DNA from: Bacteroidales bacterium
GTDB lineage: Bacteria; Bacteroidota; Bacteroidia; Bacteroidales; JAIOZK01
NCBI GenBank assembly: GCA_021740625.1
Contig: JAIOZK010000007.1
Location: 62,001 to 126,000, forward strand
Reading direction: 5' to 3'
DNA length: 64,000 nt
Shown here: positions 1 through 9,805 of the stretch, piece after piece
How the letters are laid out: each line of letters begins with the position of its first letter
Numbering within the stretch: position 1 is the first letter of the stretch
Translations under genes and position numbers: made by a program
Notes under the pieces: generated by a model
Told to the model about the DNA's origin: nothing
Database searches by the model: none
Seen by the model: the letters and a program-made list of their open reading frames with translations, nothing else

Positions 1-306
1 CAGTGAAAGAATGCGTCCTTTGATCCCCGCTTCTTCCTGCAGCTCTCTCAAGGCAGCATGTTCAATACTTTCGCCCGATTCTGCGAAGCCCATGGGAAGG
101 CACCAGTATCCCCTGAAAGGATCGAATTTCCTTTTTACCAGCAGGATCTCACGATCTCTTATCACGATATTCGAAGCCACCGGAAGGGGATTATCATAAA
201 AGAAAACCTGGCAGTTATTGCAAAATTCACGTTTGGTTTCACCTTCCATTTTGCATTCTGTCTTTGCACCACAGTAGGGGCAATATTTTCTTTTCCTTTC
301 AGTCAT
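1..306 (-). CDS. NUDIX hydrolase with N-terminal zinc ribbon (partial)
   Basis: The first 102 codons are visible; the gene runs off the left edge. An N-terminal zinc ribbon is formed by CPYC (residues 9-12) and CNNC (29-32), followed by a NUDIX fold with a perfect Nudix box (G73, E79, then REL-EE-G at 87-94, matching Gx5Ex7REUxEExGU). Such proteins hydrolyse nucleoside diphosphates linked to another moiety; zinc-ribbon members are often NADH pyrophosphatase- or ADP-ribose pyrophosphatase-like, but the substrate cannot be told from this part. The start ATG overlaps the last 8 bases of the upstream methyltransferase gene, so the two are probably cotranscribed. Confidence 0.9.
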   Translation of the reverse strand, partial: MTERKRKYCPYCGAKTECKMEGETKREFCNNCQVFFYDNPLPVASNIVIRDREILLVKRKFDPFRGYWCLPMGFAESGESIEHAALRELQEEAGIKGRILSL

Positions 307-1144
307 ATCTTGGTAGTTTTTTAGGGCGTGAACAAATAAATATCATATCATCTTTGGTGATCCTGAATTTTTTTCCTTTTTGCATGTCTGTGCGGACGGA
401 CTTCAGTAATTTTTCTTCCATATCAATATTTACATGTTCAGGAATGAAGAACCGATGCTTAAACTGGAAATAACTTACAAAATCATCAAAATCCTTTACT
501 TTAAAAAGCAGGCAGCTTCTGTACTTTTTTCGGATGACTTCATGAAAACAAGGATTCAGGAAATTCATGGCATTCCGACTTGAAAAAAATCCGATCAGTT
601 TTTCATAAGGCAATTCCCCGGATACCTCCACATTCCTTTTACGCAAAAAATGACGCACATAATCCGTGAATTCCTGCATATGCGGAATGGCATGTGTGAT
701 GATCACAAAATGGCCGTCTTTTTTCATTTTTTTTATAACATCCGGTACGATCCAGGGGAAAAAATACATGGCATAGCTACAGATCACCAGATCGATGGTG
801 TTATCCGGAATTTCCCGGATCGAGCAAACACCATCGCCAAGGAAATTACCCGGAATGCCTGTTTCCTCGCAAGATTCCAGATATAGTTGCTGGTATTCAG
901 GATAGCGGTCAATACCTGTGACCCTTGAACCTGCAGGTATTTTCCCCTTCAATGCCCTGGTAAAAAACCCGAAACCGCAACCCAGGTCCAGGATGTTGCG
1001 TGAATTTCTAAGATTCAATGTTTTCAGGGCTTCATACCTGACATCACGCTTGCTGGTAAGATGCCGGATAATTATCCCTGTCACCTCTTTGTGTGTATGC
1101 ACATCCCTGAAAACTTCAGCCAGTTTGTTCCCTGTATCTATCAT
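299..1144 (-). CDS. class I SAM-dependent methyltransferase
   Basis: A 281-aa soluble protein with a Rossmann-type methyltransferase core. Motif I is ILDLGCGFGF at residues 51-60, the acidic end of strand 2 is in TGIDRYPEY near residue 79, and the motif IV region (TIDLVICSYAMYFFP) lies near 117-131. The order fits the Methyltransf_11/25 family. The C-terminal 110 residues are basic and not recognised. The substrate is unknown. It overlaps the following NUDIX gene by 8 bases, which suggests translational coupling, but no shared pathway is evident. Confidence 0.85.
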   Translation of the reverse strand: MIDTGNKLAEVFRDVHTHKEVTGIIIRHLTSKRDVRYEALKTLNLRNSRNILDLGCGFGFFTRALKGKIPAGSRVTGIDRYPEYQQLYLESCEETGIPGNFLGDGVCSIREIPDNTIDLVICSYAMYFFPWIVPDVIKKMKKDGHFVIITHAIPHMQEFTDYVRHFLRKRNVEVSGELPYEKLIGFFSSRNAMNFLNPCFHEVIRKKYRSCLLFKVKDFDDFVSYFQFKHRFFIPEHVNIDMEEKLLKSVRTDMQKGKKFRITKDDMIFICSRPKKLPRYD

Positions 1145-1252
1145 TTTTTAAGCTTCCTGAAAAAACAGGCTTGCTCTTTTAAAGGTAAGACAAAATAAAG
1201 AAAAATTGCAAATTTGTTTTTTTTAACGAAATTTGTTCTAAATCAATCATGC

Positions 1253-2134
1253 ATGATGTTCAACGAATTTATTTTTACACCAGATAATAAGAAACAATTA
1301 CAGGACTTCAAAACCAGTTGGCAGAGTAGATACAACAATAAGAAAGAAGCCCACAAAGAGCTTGAGAAGGGAATAAAAAAAATGCGAAAGTTACAGGACA
1401 AGCTTTATGCTTCTGATACTTATGCATTGCTGATCATTTTTCAGGCAATGGATGCAGCCGGTAAGGATGGTACGATCAAACACGTGATGTCAGGAATTAA
1501 CCCACAGGGCTGCCAGGTGAAAAGCTTCAAAGCTCCCAGCCAGGAAGAACTGGATCATGGTTATATGTGGCGTTGTATGAAAGAATTGCCCGAGCGTGGA
1601 AAGATCGGGATTTTTAACCGATCTTATTATGAAGAGGTTCTGGTGACAAGGGTACATCCGGAGATTATCGCAAAAAATCAGAAAATTCCCGGTATCAATC
1701 AACTCAAAGATATAGATGATTCATTCTGGCAAAACCGTTATTCCGATATTGTATGTTTTGAAGAATACATGAACCGGAATGGCATCAAAATCCTTAAGTT
1801 CTTCCTGAATATTTCAAAAGAAGAACAAAAGCAGCGCTTCTTGAAAAGGATCAATAACCCGGACAAGAACTGGAAAATTTCGCTTTCGGATTTCCAGGAA
1901 AGAAGATACTGGACACAATATATGAAGGCATACGAAAGTATGCTTCAGAACACTTCTACCGAAACGGCTCCCTGGTACGTAATCCCCGCTGACAACAAAC
2001 CTTTTATGCGGGCCATGGTATCCGATATCATTATTCATGCGCTGGAATCGCTCAATTTGCAGTACCCGGAAGTTGACGAAAAGAAAAAGCAGGAAATCAG
2101 CAAAGCGGAGGAAATGCTGATGAAGGAGGAATAA
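1253..2134 (+). CDS. polyphosphate kinase 2 family protein
   Basis: A 293-aa cytoplasmic kinase of the PPK2 family, which moves phosphate between inorganic polyphosphate and nucleotides. The Walker A region FQAMDAAGKDG lies at about residues 63-73 and the Walker B/arginine region GIFNRSYYEEVLVTRVHPE about 50 residues later; the lid segment (WKISLSDFQERRYW) follows. The single-domain length of about 290 aa fits class I or III; the AMP, ADP or NDP preference cannot be assigned. An upstream TTG extends the frame to 1214, but the ATG-ATG pair at 1253/1256 gives the usual family N terminus (FNEFIFTPDNKKQL). It is transcribed away from the methyltransferase across a 108-bp divergent gap. Confidence 0.9.
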   Translation: MMFNEFIFTPDNKKQLQDFKTSWQSRYNNKKEAHKELEKGIKKMRKLQDKLYASDTYALLIIFQAMDAAGKDGTIKHVMSGINPQGCQVKSFKAPSQEELDHGYMWRCMKELPERGKIGIFNRSYYEEVLVTRVHPEIIAKNQKIPGINQLKDIDDSFWQNRYSDIVCFEEYMNRNGIKILKFFLNISKEEQKQRFLKRINNPDKNWKISLSDFQERRYWTQYMKAYESMLQNTSTETAPWYVIPADNKPFMRAMVSDIIIHALESLNLQYPEVDEKKKQEISKAEEMLMKEE

Positions 2135-2190
2135 TAAACACTTTTTATTGTGTAAATTCGTTAAGCAAACAATAACAAAAGCCTGAAACT

Positions 2191-3702
2191 TTGGACATTT
2201 ATACGAAGAAAAGACGCTGGAAGCTAATTCTTATTTCGATAGCAATAGCCATCGTTGGATTTTCGATCTGGTATACCAATTTTATTGTCAGGAAATTTGC
2301 AATCGACGAAAGAACAGATGTGCGCATCTGGGCAGATGCAATTCAGCGAAAAGCCAAGCTTGTTAAATATACAGAATTGTTTTTTGATCAGATCAAGGTT
2401 GAAGAACAGAAAAGAGCTGAAATCCTTGCGGGTGCATATAAAAACATCGCCAACAATGAAATTACATGCAACCTTAACTTTTACGTGGATATCATCAAAA
2501 ACAACACAACCATCCCGGTAGTGGTAACAAATGAAAACGACAAGATATCCAGTTTCGTCAATTATGAATTCGAATCGGATACAATTACCTATCTCTCAGG
2601 TGAATTAAAAGAGGAGTTCACAGAGAACCCACCCATCAAGATCAGTTGGGTAGTAGACAATGAAATTAATTCTAATTATCTGTATTACAAGGAGTCGAGG
2701 CTATTTTCCGAATTACGACAAGTGCTCGACGACCTGGTTCAGAGCTTTTTCTCCGAGGTGGTAACCAATTCCGCTTCTGTTCCCGTGGTGGTGACCGACA
2801 GTACACAACGGGAAGTGATCGCTTTTGGAAATGTGGATTCACTGCAAATGCAGGACAGTGTTGCTGCAGGCAAGTTGATCGAAGAGATGCAGAATGAAAA
2901 TGATCCCATTAAGCTTGATCTGCCCGAACAGGGTACCACCTACATTTTTTACAAGGATTCGGCGCTGCTCACCCAGATCAGCTTCTTTCCTTACCTGCAA
3001 TTCGGGGTGATCGGATTGTTCCTGATCATTGCTTATTTTTTATTCAGTTCGGCCAGGAGGGCTGAACAGAACCAGGTGTGGGTAGGCATGTCGAAAGAAA
3101 CAGCTCACCAGATCGGGACACCCCTGTCCTCCATCATGGCATGGCTCGAGCTGCTGAAAATGAAAGGTGTCGAAGACGACGCAATCTCTGAGATCGAAAA
3201 GGATGTTGGCCGGCTTGAAAAGATCACCGACCGCTTTTCCAAGATTGGTTCCCCGGCCAAGCTGAAAGAACAAAATATTGTTGAAGTAATCAGGGGTGCC
3301 ATAGAATATTTCAAATCCCGCTCTTCCAAAAAGGTTAAATACAAGATCAACAGTAAGCATGATGCAGTCATTGTACCCATCAACCTGCATCTTTTCGAAT
3401 GGGTTATTGAAAACCTCAGCAAAAACGCCGTGGATGCCATGGGTGGTTCCGGGGTGATTATCGTTGATATCACAGAGGAAGCGGGACAGGTGGTCATCGA
3501 TTTCGCAGATACGGGCAAAGGCATTCCAAAGTCCATGCACAAAAGCATTTTCAACCCGGGCTTTACCAGTAAGAAACGGGGCTGGGGACTGGGGCTTACA
3601 CTTTCACAAAGGATTATTAAGGATTATCATAAAGGGAAGATCTTTGTTAGGAATTCTGCCCCGGGAGAAGGGACTACTTTTCGGATTGTTTTAAGAAAAT
3701 AA
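2191..3702 (+). CDS. membrane sensor histidine kinase
   Basis: A 503-aa kinase. One transmembrane helix at about residues 11-31 and a second at 267-286 bracket a roughly 235-residue periplasmic sensor domain that I do not recognise. The H-box is ETAHQIGTPLSSI with phosphoacceptor His306. The ATPase part has the N-box NLSKNAVDAM (408-417), the G1 box DTGKGIP (440-446) and the G2 region GWGLGLTL (464-471). TTG at 2191 is the likely start because no ATG lies before the first helix. There is no adjacent response regulator, so it is an orphan kinase; the signal is unknown. Confidence 0.9.
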   Translation: MDIYTKKRRWKLILISIAIAIVGFSIWYTNFIVRKFAIDERTDVRIWADAIQRKAKLVKYTELFFDQIKVEEQKRAEILAGAYKNIANNEITCNLNFYVDIIKNNTTIPVVVTNENDKISSFVNYEFESDTITYLSGELKEEFTENPPIKISWVVDNEINSNYLYYKESRLFSELRQVLDDLVQSFFSEVVTNSASVPVVVTDSTQREVIAFGNVDSLQMQDSVAAGKLIEEMQNENDPIKLDLPEQGTTYIFYKDSALLTQISFFPYLQFGVIGLFLIIAYFLFSSARRAEQNQVWVGMSKETAHQIGTPLSSIMAWLELLKMKGVEDDAISEIEKDVGRLEKITDRFSKIGSPAKLKEQNIVEVIRGAIEYFKSRSSKKVKYKINSKHDAVIVPINLHLFEWVIENLSKNAVDAMGGSGVIIVDITEEAGQVVIDFADTGKGIPKSMHKSIFNPGFTSKKRGWGLGLTLSQRIIKDYHKGKIFVRNSAPGEGTTFRIVLRK

Positions 3703-3739
3703 TATATAGCACTTCATCAAACCTGTTAGGCTTATAAAT

Positions 3740-4369
3740 CTACTTCCTCCCGTAATCCGCCGGGATCTCTCCCCAGTTGCCGGTATCCCATTTAAGAATG
3801 GGATTATTGTATTCGTTGGATCTTAACCACATCAGCGCCCTGTCTGCAAATTCAAAAAGATTCTTGTTTCGTGGGGATCTTTCCAGGCGGGTATTTATTT
3901 TTTTTTCCCACACCCACTTCATGGCTGTCTGGCTGTCGGAATAAATGGGAATGTCTTTTTTCTCTTTTTTGAGCTGGGCCAGACCATGCACAAGTGCCAG
4001 AAATTCGCCCATGTTCACAGTAGCATTTTCAAAAGGACCCTGGCTGAAAAGCTCAATGCCGGATTTGGTATCCACACCCCGGTATTCCATGATGCCCGGA
4101 TTTCCACTGCAGGCCGCATCAACCGATAAGCTGTCCAAGCTGGGTAATTCCATTTTCTTCGACAATTCATGGTATTGTTCTTTTGAAATATGGTCCCACA
4201 GATTCACATCCGGTCCCAGTTCATAAGCCAGTTTTGCGATTTCCTCATGGTTAAATGCTTTGAACCGGGCGCTGGCTTTTCCCTGAACGGACTGCTGGCA
4301 TTTCTTCCAATCATCGAAAACCCCGGTCTGGCTTCCGCTCCATACAACATAAAACTTTTTTGAAGGCAT
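3740..4369 (-). CDS. ribonuclease H with viroplasmin N-terminal domain
   Basis: A 209-aa protein: an N-terminal Cauli_VI (viroplasmin) hybrid-binding domain (KKFYVVWSGSQTGVF, with KAFNHEEIAKLAY), then an RNase H fold. The four acidic catalytic positions are visible: D in SVDAACSGNPG, E in NMGEFLALVHGL, D in PIYSDSQTAM and the final D in the C-terminal PADYGRK. It would cleave the RNA strand of RNA-DNA hybrids such as R-loops and Okazaki primers. The start is the ATG before PSKKFY; an upstream ATG at 4405 would add 12 residues not typical of the family. Convergent with the histidine kinase gene and divergent from the GldH-like gene. Confidence 0.9.
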   Translation of the reverse strand: MPSKKFYVVWSGSQTGVFDDWKKCQQSVQGKASARFKAFNHEEIAKLAYELGPDVNLWDHISKEQYHELSKKMELPSLDSLSVDAACSGNPGIMEYRGVDTKSGIELFSQGPFENATVNMGEFLALVHGLAQLKKEKKDIPIYSDSQTAMKWVWEKKINTRLERSPRNKNLFEFADRALMWLRSNEYNNPILKWDTGNWGEIPADYGRK

Positions 4370-4436
4370 GATATACGTTCTTAATTGATGGAAATAAAGG
4401 TACACTTTTTAAGGTATTCATCCTCCTCAGATTCCA

Positions 4437-4444
4437 TATCTTTG
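4437..4444 (+). promoter_or_regulatory. Bacteroidota -7 element upstream of GldH-like gene
   Basis: TATCTTTG is an exact match to TAnnTTTG, the -7 element of the Bacteroidota primary sigma factor. It lies 27 bases before the ATG at 4472 in the divergent gap after the RNase H start. A clear -33 TTTG at the usual spacing is not visible, so the call rests on the -7 element alone. Confidence 0.5.
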
Positions 4445-4471
4445 CATGTATAAAGAATAAAATATATTCAA

Positions 4472-4939
4472 ATGAAATACTTTGTCAGGTTCACAATTTT
4501 TTCTTCCATGATTTTCATCATGTTTTCCTGTCAGCCGGAAAGCGTCCATCAATCTTCTTATCATTTCAAGCATGACACCTGGAACTCATTTGAGAAAGCC
4601 GGTTTCCGTTTCATGGTCGAAAACACACGCGGTGAATACGACTTGTATTTGAATATCGTTTATACCAATCAATACCCCAGGGAATACATCACTTTCGCCA
4701 CGCAAATGATCACGCCCGGCGGGGAGGAAAGGCTCAGGAATTTCCACCTGCGACTGCGCACCAAGGATGAGGTTTACACTGCCTACGAAAATGTTGAGGT
4801 CTTCACGGAAAAAATATTGCTGATCAAAGATTATACTTTCGAAAAAAAGGGCAATTGTATTATCCGCCTGGATAACAGAATGAGCAAGGTTGAAACAGCA
4901 GGTGTTCGCCGGATTGAGCTGGAGGTGATCAGGCATTGA
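4472..4939 (+). CDS. gldH: GldH-like gliding motility lipoprotein
   Basis: A 155-aa exported lipoprotein with a lipobox ending at Cys20 (MFSC). The body has the features I associate with GldH: an early aromatic-Trp segment (HDTWNSFEKAGFRF), then YDLYLNIVYTNQYPREY, a PGGEERLRNFHLRL strand and a C-terminal YTFEKKGNCIIRLDN before a beta strand. In the family's known members GldH is an outer-membrane-associated lipoprotein needed for gliding or T9SS function. The similarity is of the distant, pattern type, so a generic lipoprotein cannot be excluded. No other gld gene is adjacent. Confidence 0.5.
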   Translation: MKYFVRFTIFSSMIFIMFSCQPESVHQSSYHFKHDTWNSFEKAGFRFMVENTRGEYDLYLNIVYTNQYPREYITFATQMITPGGEERLRNFHLRLRTKDEVYTAYENVEVFTEKILLIKDYTFEKKGNCIIRLDNRMSKVETAGVRRIELEVIRH

Positions 4940-5043
4940 TTTGCGACTTGGGCGAGTTGCGACGAAGGCGAGGGAGGCGACTTGGGAGACAATGGCGACG
5001 AGGAAGACAAGGCGATGAGGGAGACAAGGCGATGAGGGCGTAA
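4940..5043 (+). repeat. purine-rich degenerate tandem repeat
   Basis: A G/A-rich stretch directly after the GldH-like stop codon, built of related short units (gcgacttggg, gacaaggcgatgaggg twice at 17-bp spacing, ggcgacgagg). It is strongly strand-asymmetric and non-coding. It resembles in style the 9-bp arrays at 53-55 kb but is much more degenerate. Confidence 0.55.
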
Positions 5044-5179
5044 TAATAGGAAGCAAGGCTTTTAGGCTGAATTAGGCCGGGATTACTAAATACCAAACTA
5101 AAACACATTTAACGTCTTTCAATATGTCACAAATTGTCGTACATTGGAAAAAATTAATTACTTCCTTAAATTGAGAACT

Positions 5180-6418
5180 ATGAATAAAAACAAACGCATC
5201 ACATCTCTGTTAATAGCCGCAACTATTATGTTGTTAAATGTACATTGTGTTTTTGGGCAGGAATGGGAACAGGTTGAATTACCGGATAATATTGGAGGTG
5301 TTGAACTCTACTTCGATAGTACTGATATATATTTAGGAACAGGGGATGGTATTTACGTATCTCATGATAATTGTGAGTCCTGGGAGCACCTAGGTTTGGA
5401 TAATTTTATGGTAAGAGCAATTATAATGACCTCGGAAGATAAGCTTATAGTTGGTGCTACTGGAAGAATATTCAAATATCTTGGGAATCAGGAGTGGCAA
5501 TTGCTTTATGTACTTAATGAAGATATTGAATGTGCAATTGAAGCAAGTAATGGGAATTTGTTTTTTGGATGCTGGGGTAGCATCTGTCGCTCAATTGATG
5601 GTGGTGAAACCTGGAACGTTGTACTTGCAAAATACAATACTGAGGCTTTCTACGATATCAAAGAAAGCTCCAGTGGTGTTTTATTTGCGGGTTCAACATC
5701 TTTTACTGGAAGTAATCCAGGAGGCTTTTATCGTTCAGAAGATGATGGGGAATCATGGGAACTTGCTGGACTAGAATATCATTTTGTATCATCTATTGTA
5801 ATTAATTCTTTTGATAACATTTTTGTTGGTACCTGTGGTCATTATTCTACTGGCAGTGCAAGGGTTTTCAAATCATTGGATAATATGGGTAACTCCTGGG
5901 AGATTGTTTATGATGAAAACTATATAACCTCTATGTGCATTAATGATTTCAATTCTATTGTAATAAGCTGTCCTTCCTTTGACCGTTCACCGGGAGGTAT
6001 TTTTGTTACCTACGACAATGGTGCCAATTGGGAGGATATAACCCCTTCTTTCACAGGAAGGTATTTTGAAAAAGTTATATTTAATAATTCAAATCAAATA
6101 TACGCAATCAGTTATTTTGAGTATGGTGATGTATTTAGGACGATCAATCCTATTACCTCAATATCTCTTTCAAATAATAATTCTGATATTTCAATATATC
6201 CAAACCCAGCAGGGGATTATATATTGCTAGAAACTCCTCATTTGAATAATTATACATTGTCAATTTTGGATATGAATGGAAATGAATTAGGGAGAAGTGT
6301 ATACAATTATTCAAAGATTAACAATATGTTTGATATTAGTGATTTAAAAAAAGGAATTTATGTTGTTAAAGTATCAACCAACAAGATCATTTTAATAGAA
6401 AAATTTATAAAATATTAA
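5180..6418 (+). CDS. T9SS-sorted propeller-repeat (BNR/sialidase-like) protein
   Basis: A 412-aa secreted protein. An N-terminal signal peptide (LLIAATIMLLNVHCVFG) is followed by about six repeats with the pattern DGGETW/DDGESWE/DNGANWED, typical of BNR or photosystem-assembly-like beta-propellers. The last ~80 residues form a T9SS type A sorting domain (ISIYPNPAGDYILLETP, then KKGIYVVKVSTNKIILIEKF). It should be exported through the type IX system and released or anchored at the surface; the ligand is unknown. The ATG at 5180 opens the signal peptide. The gene is clearly more AT-rich than its neighbours upstream. Confidence 0.85.
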   Translation: MNKNKRITSLLIAATIMLLNVHCVFGQEWEQVELPDNIGGVELYFDSTDIYLGTGDGIYVSHDNCESWEHLGLDNFMVRAIIMTSEDKLIVGATGRIFKYLGNQEWQLLYVLNEDIECAIEASNGNLFFGCWGSICRSIDGGETWNVVLAKYNTEAFYDIKESSSGVLFAGSTSFTGSNPGGFYRSEDDGESWELAGLEYHFVSSIVINSFDNIFVGTCGHYSTGSARVFKSLDNMGNSWEIVYDENYITSMCINDFNSIVISCPSFDRSPGGIFVTYDNGANWEDITPSFTGRYFEKVIFNNSNQIYAISYFEYGDVFRTINPITSISLSNNNSDISIYPNPAGDYILLETPHLNNYTLSILDMNGNELGRSVYNYSKINNMFDISDLKKGIYVVKVSTNKIILIEKFIKY

Positions 6419-6436
6419 ACCTAAAAATATAATTCA

Positions 6437-9400
6437 ATGAAAGCTTCAAAGTTATACCTGACAATTTTGTTTGTAATAAATTGTTTGTTGAGTTATTCCC
6501 AAGTTGTTAATTTAAATCCTGACCCAAATGGCGATCCTTGGATAACAGGAGGAGTACCTGATATTACACCTGAATATATGGAAAAAATCAATCAAATACC
6601 CATAATGACATTACAATCAATAATTGATCCTCCTGATTCGGTCGATAATTCCAAAAACATTTTTATGAGGCCAATTTTTCTACAAAAACATGGTTGCTGT
6701 GCTCAGGCCTCAGGAATTGGTTACATATTTACTTATGAAATAAACTGGATGAGAAACCTCTCTGCATGTGATTCTGTTGATGAGGCAAATTGGTACCCAA
6801 CTCATTTCACCTACAATTTTTTGAATGAAGGTGATGGAGAAAATGGTTCTTTTATAGATGACGGGTGGGATATAGTCTCAGAATCTGGATGTCCAAATGT
6901 GCCTACATATGGAGGAATGGTCGTAAATAATGATGCTACACATTGGATGACAGGCTATGATAATTATTTACAAGCTTTGGAAAATCGGGTTGATTATTAC
7001 GAAAAAATCAATTTTGATACCTTACAGGAAGATGCACTCGATTTATTAAAGCAATGGCTGTTCAATCATAACGATGATAATGAAGAAGCTGGGGGGCTGG
7101 CAAGTTTTTGCATGAAAATGGATTCTTTAACGTATGATATATTCCCGGAAGATTCTCCAGAAAGTGGAAGGTGGTTAGTTAATAGTTGGATTGATGCTGA
7201 TTCTGTTTTATTCCATCAATTAACCGTTGTTGGTTATCATGACAGTGTTTGTTACGATTTTAATGGAGATTCACTTTATACAAATGATGTGGATTTAAAT
7301 GGGGATAGTATAATCACCATGGAAGATTGGGAATATGGAGCACTGAAAGTTGCTAATAGTTGGGGTTTTTGGAAAGATAGCGGATATGTATACTTGCCTT
7401 ATAAGTTTCTTGCACAAGAAGATGTTTTAGGACATTATGGCAAAATGTTTGTTTTACATATGCTTGAAGAATATGATCCCAAACTTGTTTTCAAAGTAAA
7501 ACTTACCCACCCAAATCGTAAAAAAATTAAAATACTTATTGATACAGGTGCAAATGCCCTTTCTCAACCTTCATATTTCCCTGATACCCTTTATGCTGCA
7601 TTTGACATGAACGGAGGTGGATTTCCATTATTAGGTAATGGGAATAGTGAACCCTTAGAGGTTACACTTGATTACAATTATTTTTATGGGAATTATAATG
7701 TAGGCAAATATTTCCTGGATATTTATGAAACTACACCTCACATTTATGATGGAAAGCTGAGATTCTTTTCATTGATAGATTATAGATGGAATGAAACATT
7801 TGAACTTAATTCCGGGTTCATGCTTTCATCAATTGATAGCTTGCATAATCGGTTTCACATCGACTACGACCTCATTCCCCACGAAGACACAATCACCGAA
7901 AACCTGAACTTATTCAGCAACATGGTAAGCCGTTTTCAGCCTACTGTTGCAAATAATGTCACTTTAAGTGTGGATGACAGTGTAAAGATTGATTTTTACG
8001 GCAGTAACCTAATTATTACCGAGGGTTCTACCCTCAGCCTGGGCGATCATGTTGTTTTAACCGGCAAACGCGACAGCAGCAGCATCGATATTTATGGCAA
8101 TCTGCAAATAGGCAGCAATGTTACTTTTGCCGCCGATAACAATTGTAAACTGTACCTGAACTTCCTGAATGCAGATACAACTTATGTTGTTAATGCCGTA
8201 AGCTTTGACGGGGCAGCAATCAGTTCGGTTTGCGACAGCCTTACGATCACAAATTGTGATTTTAATGAGGGGCATGTTGAAAAAAGTGGTGGTTCATTAC
8301 TTGTCGACGACTGTATTTTTGAAGATTCCTATGTGTATGCCTTCGAGGGAAGGACAGGGAAAATCATTGAAATCTCATCGTGCAATTTTGATAATCCTGC
8401 CCAGGCCCATTCGCCGGTATTTATCGATTATTACGAAAACTTTAACATAAAGGATGACTCGATTGCTTATAGCACAGGTTCGGGAATTTCATTGTACAAT
8501 AGTGGGGGCGTTGACGGTGCGGATACTTTTAATATCATCGACAATGTTATTTACCGTAAGGGCGGCAAAAGAGGAGAATCAAAGGACCTTGGAATAAAAA
8601 TATACAACAGCAAAGCAAAAATCCTTAACGGAAATTATATTTACGACAATGAATACGGGATATCATGCCTGGATTACAGCCAGACCAAAATCCGGGGTTA
8701 CAGCAATGAAGGCTGCGATGTGTTAAAACAAAAGATCATTAACAATACCGAACACCAGGTTTATTTGTCAAGGGCCAGTTTCCCGACGGATTTTAATTTT
8801 AATCAGATATACCTGGATACGGAAGATACCACGTACCTGATTTATGAGAAAACGAATTACCAGGCATCAATCCAATGCGATGTTACATATAATTTTTGGG
8901 GAGATAGTATAAGAAACCCTACCTCATTTATTTATACAACTATGCAACCTGATTATAAGCCTATATGTACTCCGACCGGCAAAAAATCCGGAACAGTGGA
9001 ATCAATGTATGACAGTGCCGTAATTCATGTTGTTGCCGGTAATTATAGCGATGCAGAAAACAAGTTCAAAGAGATCATTGAAGATCATTCGGAATCGGCA
9101 TATTCATATGCAGCAGTAAACCAGTTGTTCGAAATAAAAAGAATTCATGACCAGGATTATGCGGGATTGAAAACCTACCTTGATACAACAACTGTATTGC
9201 AGGACACCACGGATTTGAGCAAACTGGCTGATGTTGTTTCCAATAAATGCGATATTGAACTTGAAAACTATCAGAATGCCATAGCTTTTTACGAGGACAT
9301 TATCCTCAACTCGGGCAGTTACCAGGATTCCCTTTTTGCCATCATCGACCTGGGTTACCTGTACCTCAGGATGAATAACAATGGAAATCGTTCAGGAAAT

Positions 9401-9805
9401 ATTGGCCTGTTGCCTCAATACATTCCCAAATCAAGAAAGACTTATGAGTTGGAACGCGACAGGTTGATCAATCTCCTGTTTACTGAAGATGATGTTATTC
9501 AAGTTTCGGAGGAAATGCAGCCTGATGATCAAGTCAATCAGCTAATCTATCAATTAAACTTGTTCCCGAATCCTGTTTCCAGTCATTTACATATAAGATT
9601 TTATACCAACGAAGCTGTAAAACTTCAATTTGAGGTTTACGATCAAACCGGAAGGCTTGTAAGAGAAATGGGATCGGGAAATTATATGAAAGGATTGAAT
9701 GAATTGCAATTTGACTTGGCTGGTTTGAATGCAGGCATTTACTTTCTGTCCGTTAAAAATCAGAATTATACCATTCTTAGTAAAAAACTATTGATGCTTG
9801 AATAA
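6437..9805 (+). CDS. T9SS-sorted C1-type cysteine peptidase with beta-helix domain
   Basis: A 1122-aa secreted protein. After a signal peptide (1-21) comes a papain-like domain: Gln83 and the catalytic-type Cys in QKHGCCAQAS (87-88), His260 in FHQLTVVGYHD and Asn307 in VANSWGFW. An EF-hand/dockerin-like loop (DFNGDSLYTNDVDLNGD) sits between His and Asn. Residues ~485-850 look like a right-handed parallel beta-helix, ~860-1010 contain TPR-like helical repeats, and the last ~85 residues are a T9SS type A domain (LNLFPNPVSSHLHI). It follows the propeller gene by 18 bp, probably as one operon. Base composition changes from AT-rich to GC-richer near position 7850, inside the gene. Confidence 0.85.
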   Translation: MKASKLYLTILFVINCLLSYSQVVNLNPDPNGDPWITGGVPDITPEYMEKINQIPIMTLQSIIDPPDSVDNSKNIFMRPIFLQKHGCCAQASGIGYIFTYEINWMRNLSACDSVDEANWYPTHFTYNFLNEGDGENGSFIDDGWDIVSESGCPNVPTYGGMVVNNDATHWMTGYDNYLQALENRVDYYEKINFDTLQEDALDLLKQWLFNHNDDNEEAGGLASFCMKMDSLTYDIFPEDSPESGRWLVNSWIDADSVLFHQLTVVGYHDSVCYDFNGDSLYTNDVDLNGDSIITMEDWEYGALKVANSWGFWKDSGYVYLPYKFLAQEDVLGHYGKMFVLHMLEEYDPKLVFKVKLTHPNRKKIKILIDTGANALSQPSYFPDTLYAAFDMNGGGFPLLGNGNSEPLEVTLDYNYFYGNYNVGKYFLDIYETTPHIYDGKLRFFSLIDYRWNETFELNSGFMLSSIDSLHNRFHIDYDLIPHEDTITENLNLFSNMVSRFQPTVANNVTLSVDDSVKIDFYGSNLIITEGSTLSLGDHVVLTGKRDSSSIDIYGNLQIGSNVTFAADNNCKLYLNFLNADTTYVVNAVSFDGAAISSVCDSLTITNCDFNEGHVEKSGGSLLVDDCIFEDSYVYAFEGRTGKIIEISSCNFDNPAQAHSPVFIDYYENFNIKDDSIAYSTGSGISLYNSGGVDGADTFNIIDNVIYRKGGKRGESKDLGIKIYNSKAKILNGNYIYDNEYGISCLDYSQTKIRGYSNEGCDVLKQKIINNTEHQVYLSRASFPTDFNFNQIYLDTEDTTYLIYEKTNYQASIQCDVTYNFWGDSIRNPTSFIYTTMQPDYKPICTPTGKKSGTVESMYDSAVIHVVAGNYSDAENKFKEIIEDHSESAYSYAAVNQLFEIKRIHDQDYAGLKTYLDTTTVLQDTTDLSKLADVVSNKCDIELENYQNAIAFYEDIILNSGSYQDSLFAIIDLGYLYLRMNNNGNRSGNIGLLPQYIPKSRKTYELERDRLINLLFTEDDVIQVSEEMQPDDQVNQLIYQLNLFPNPVSSHLHIRFYTNEAVKLQFEVYDQTGRLVREMGSGNYMKGLNELQFDLAGLNAGIYFLSVKNQNYTILSKKLLMLE

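Noticed and set aside
4940-5056. Reverse-strand frame covering the GldH-like gene and purine-rich repeat
   Set aside because: It is antisense to a lipoprotein gene with clear signal sequence and has no recognisable protein features.
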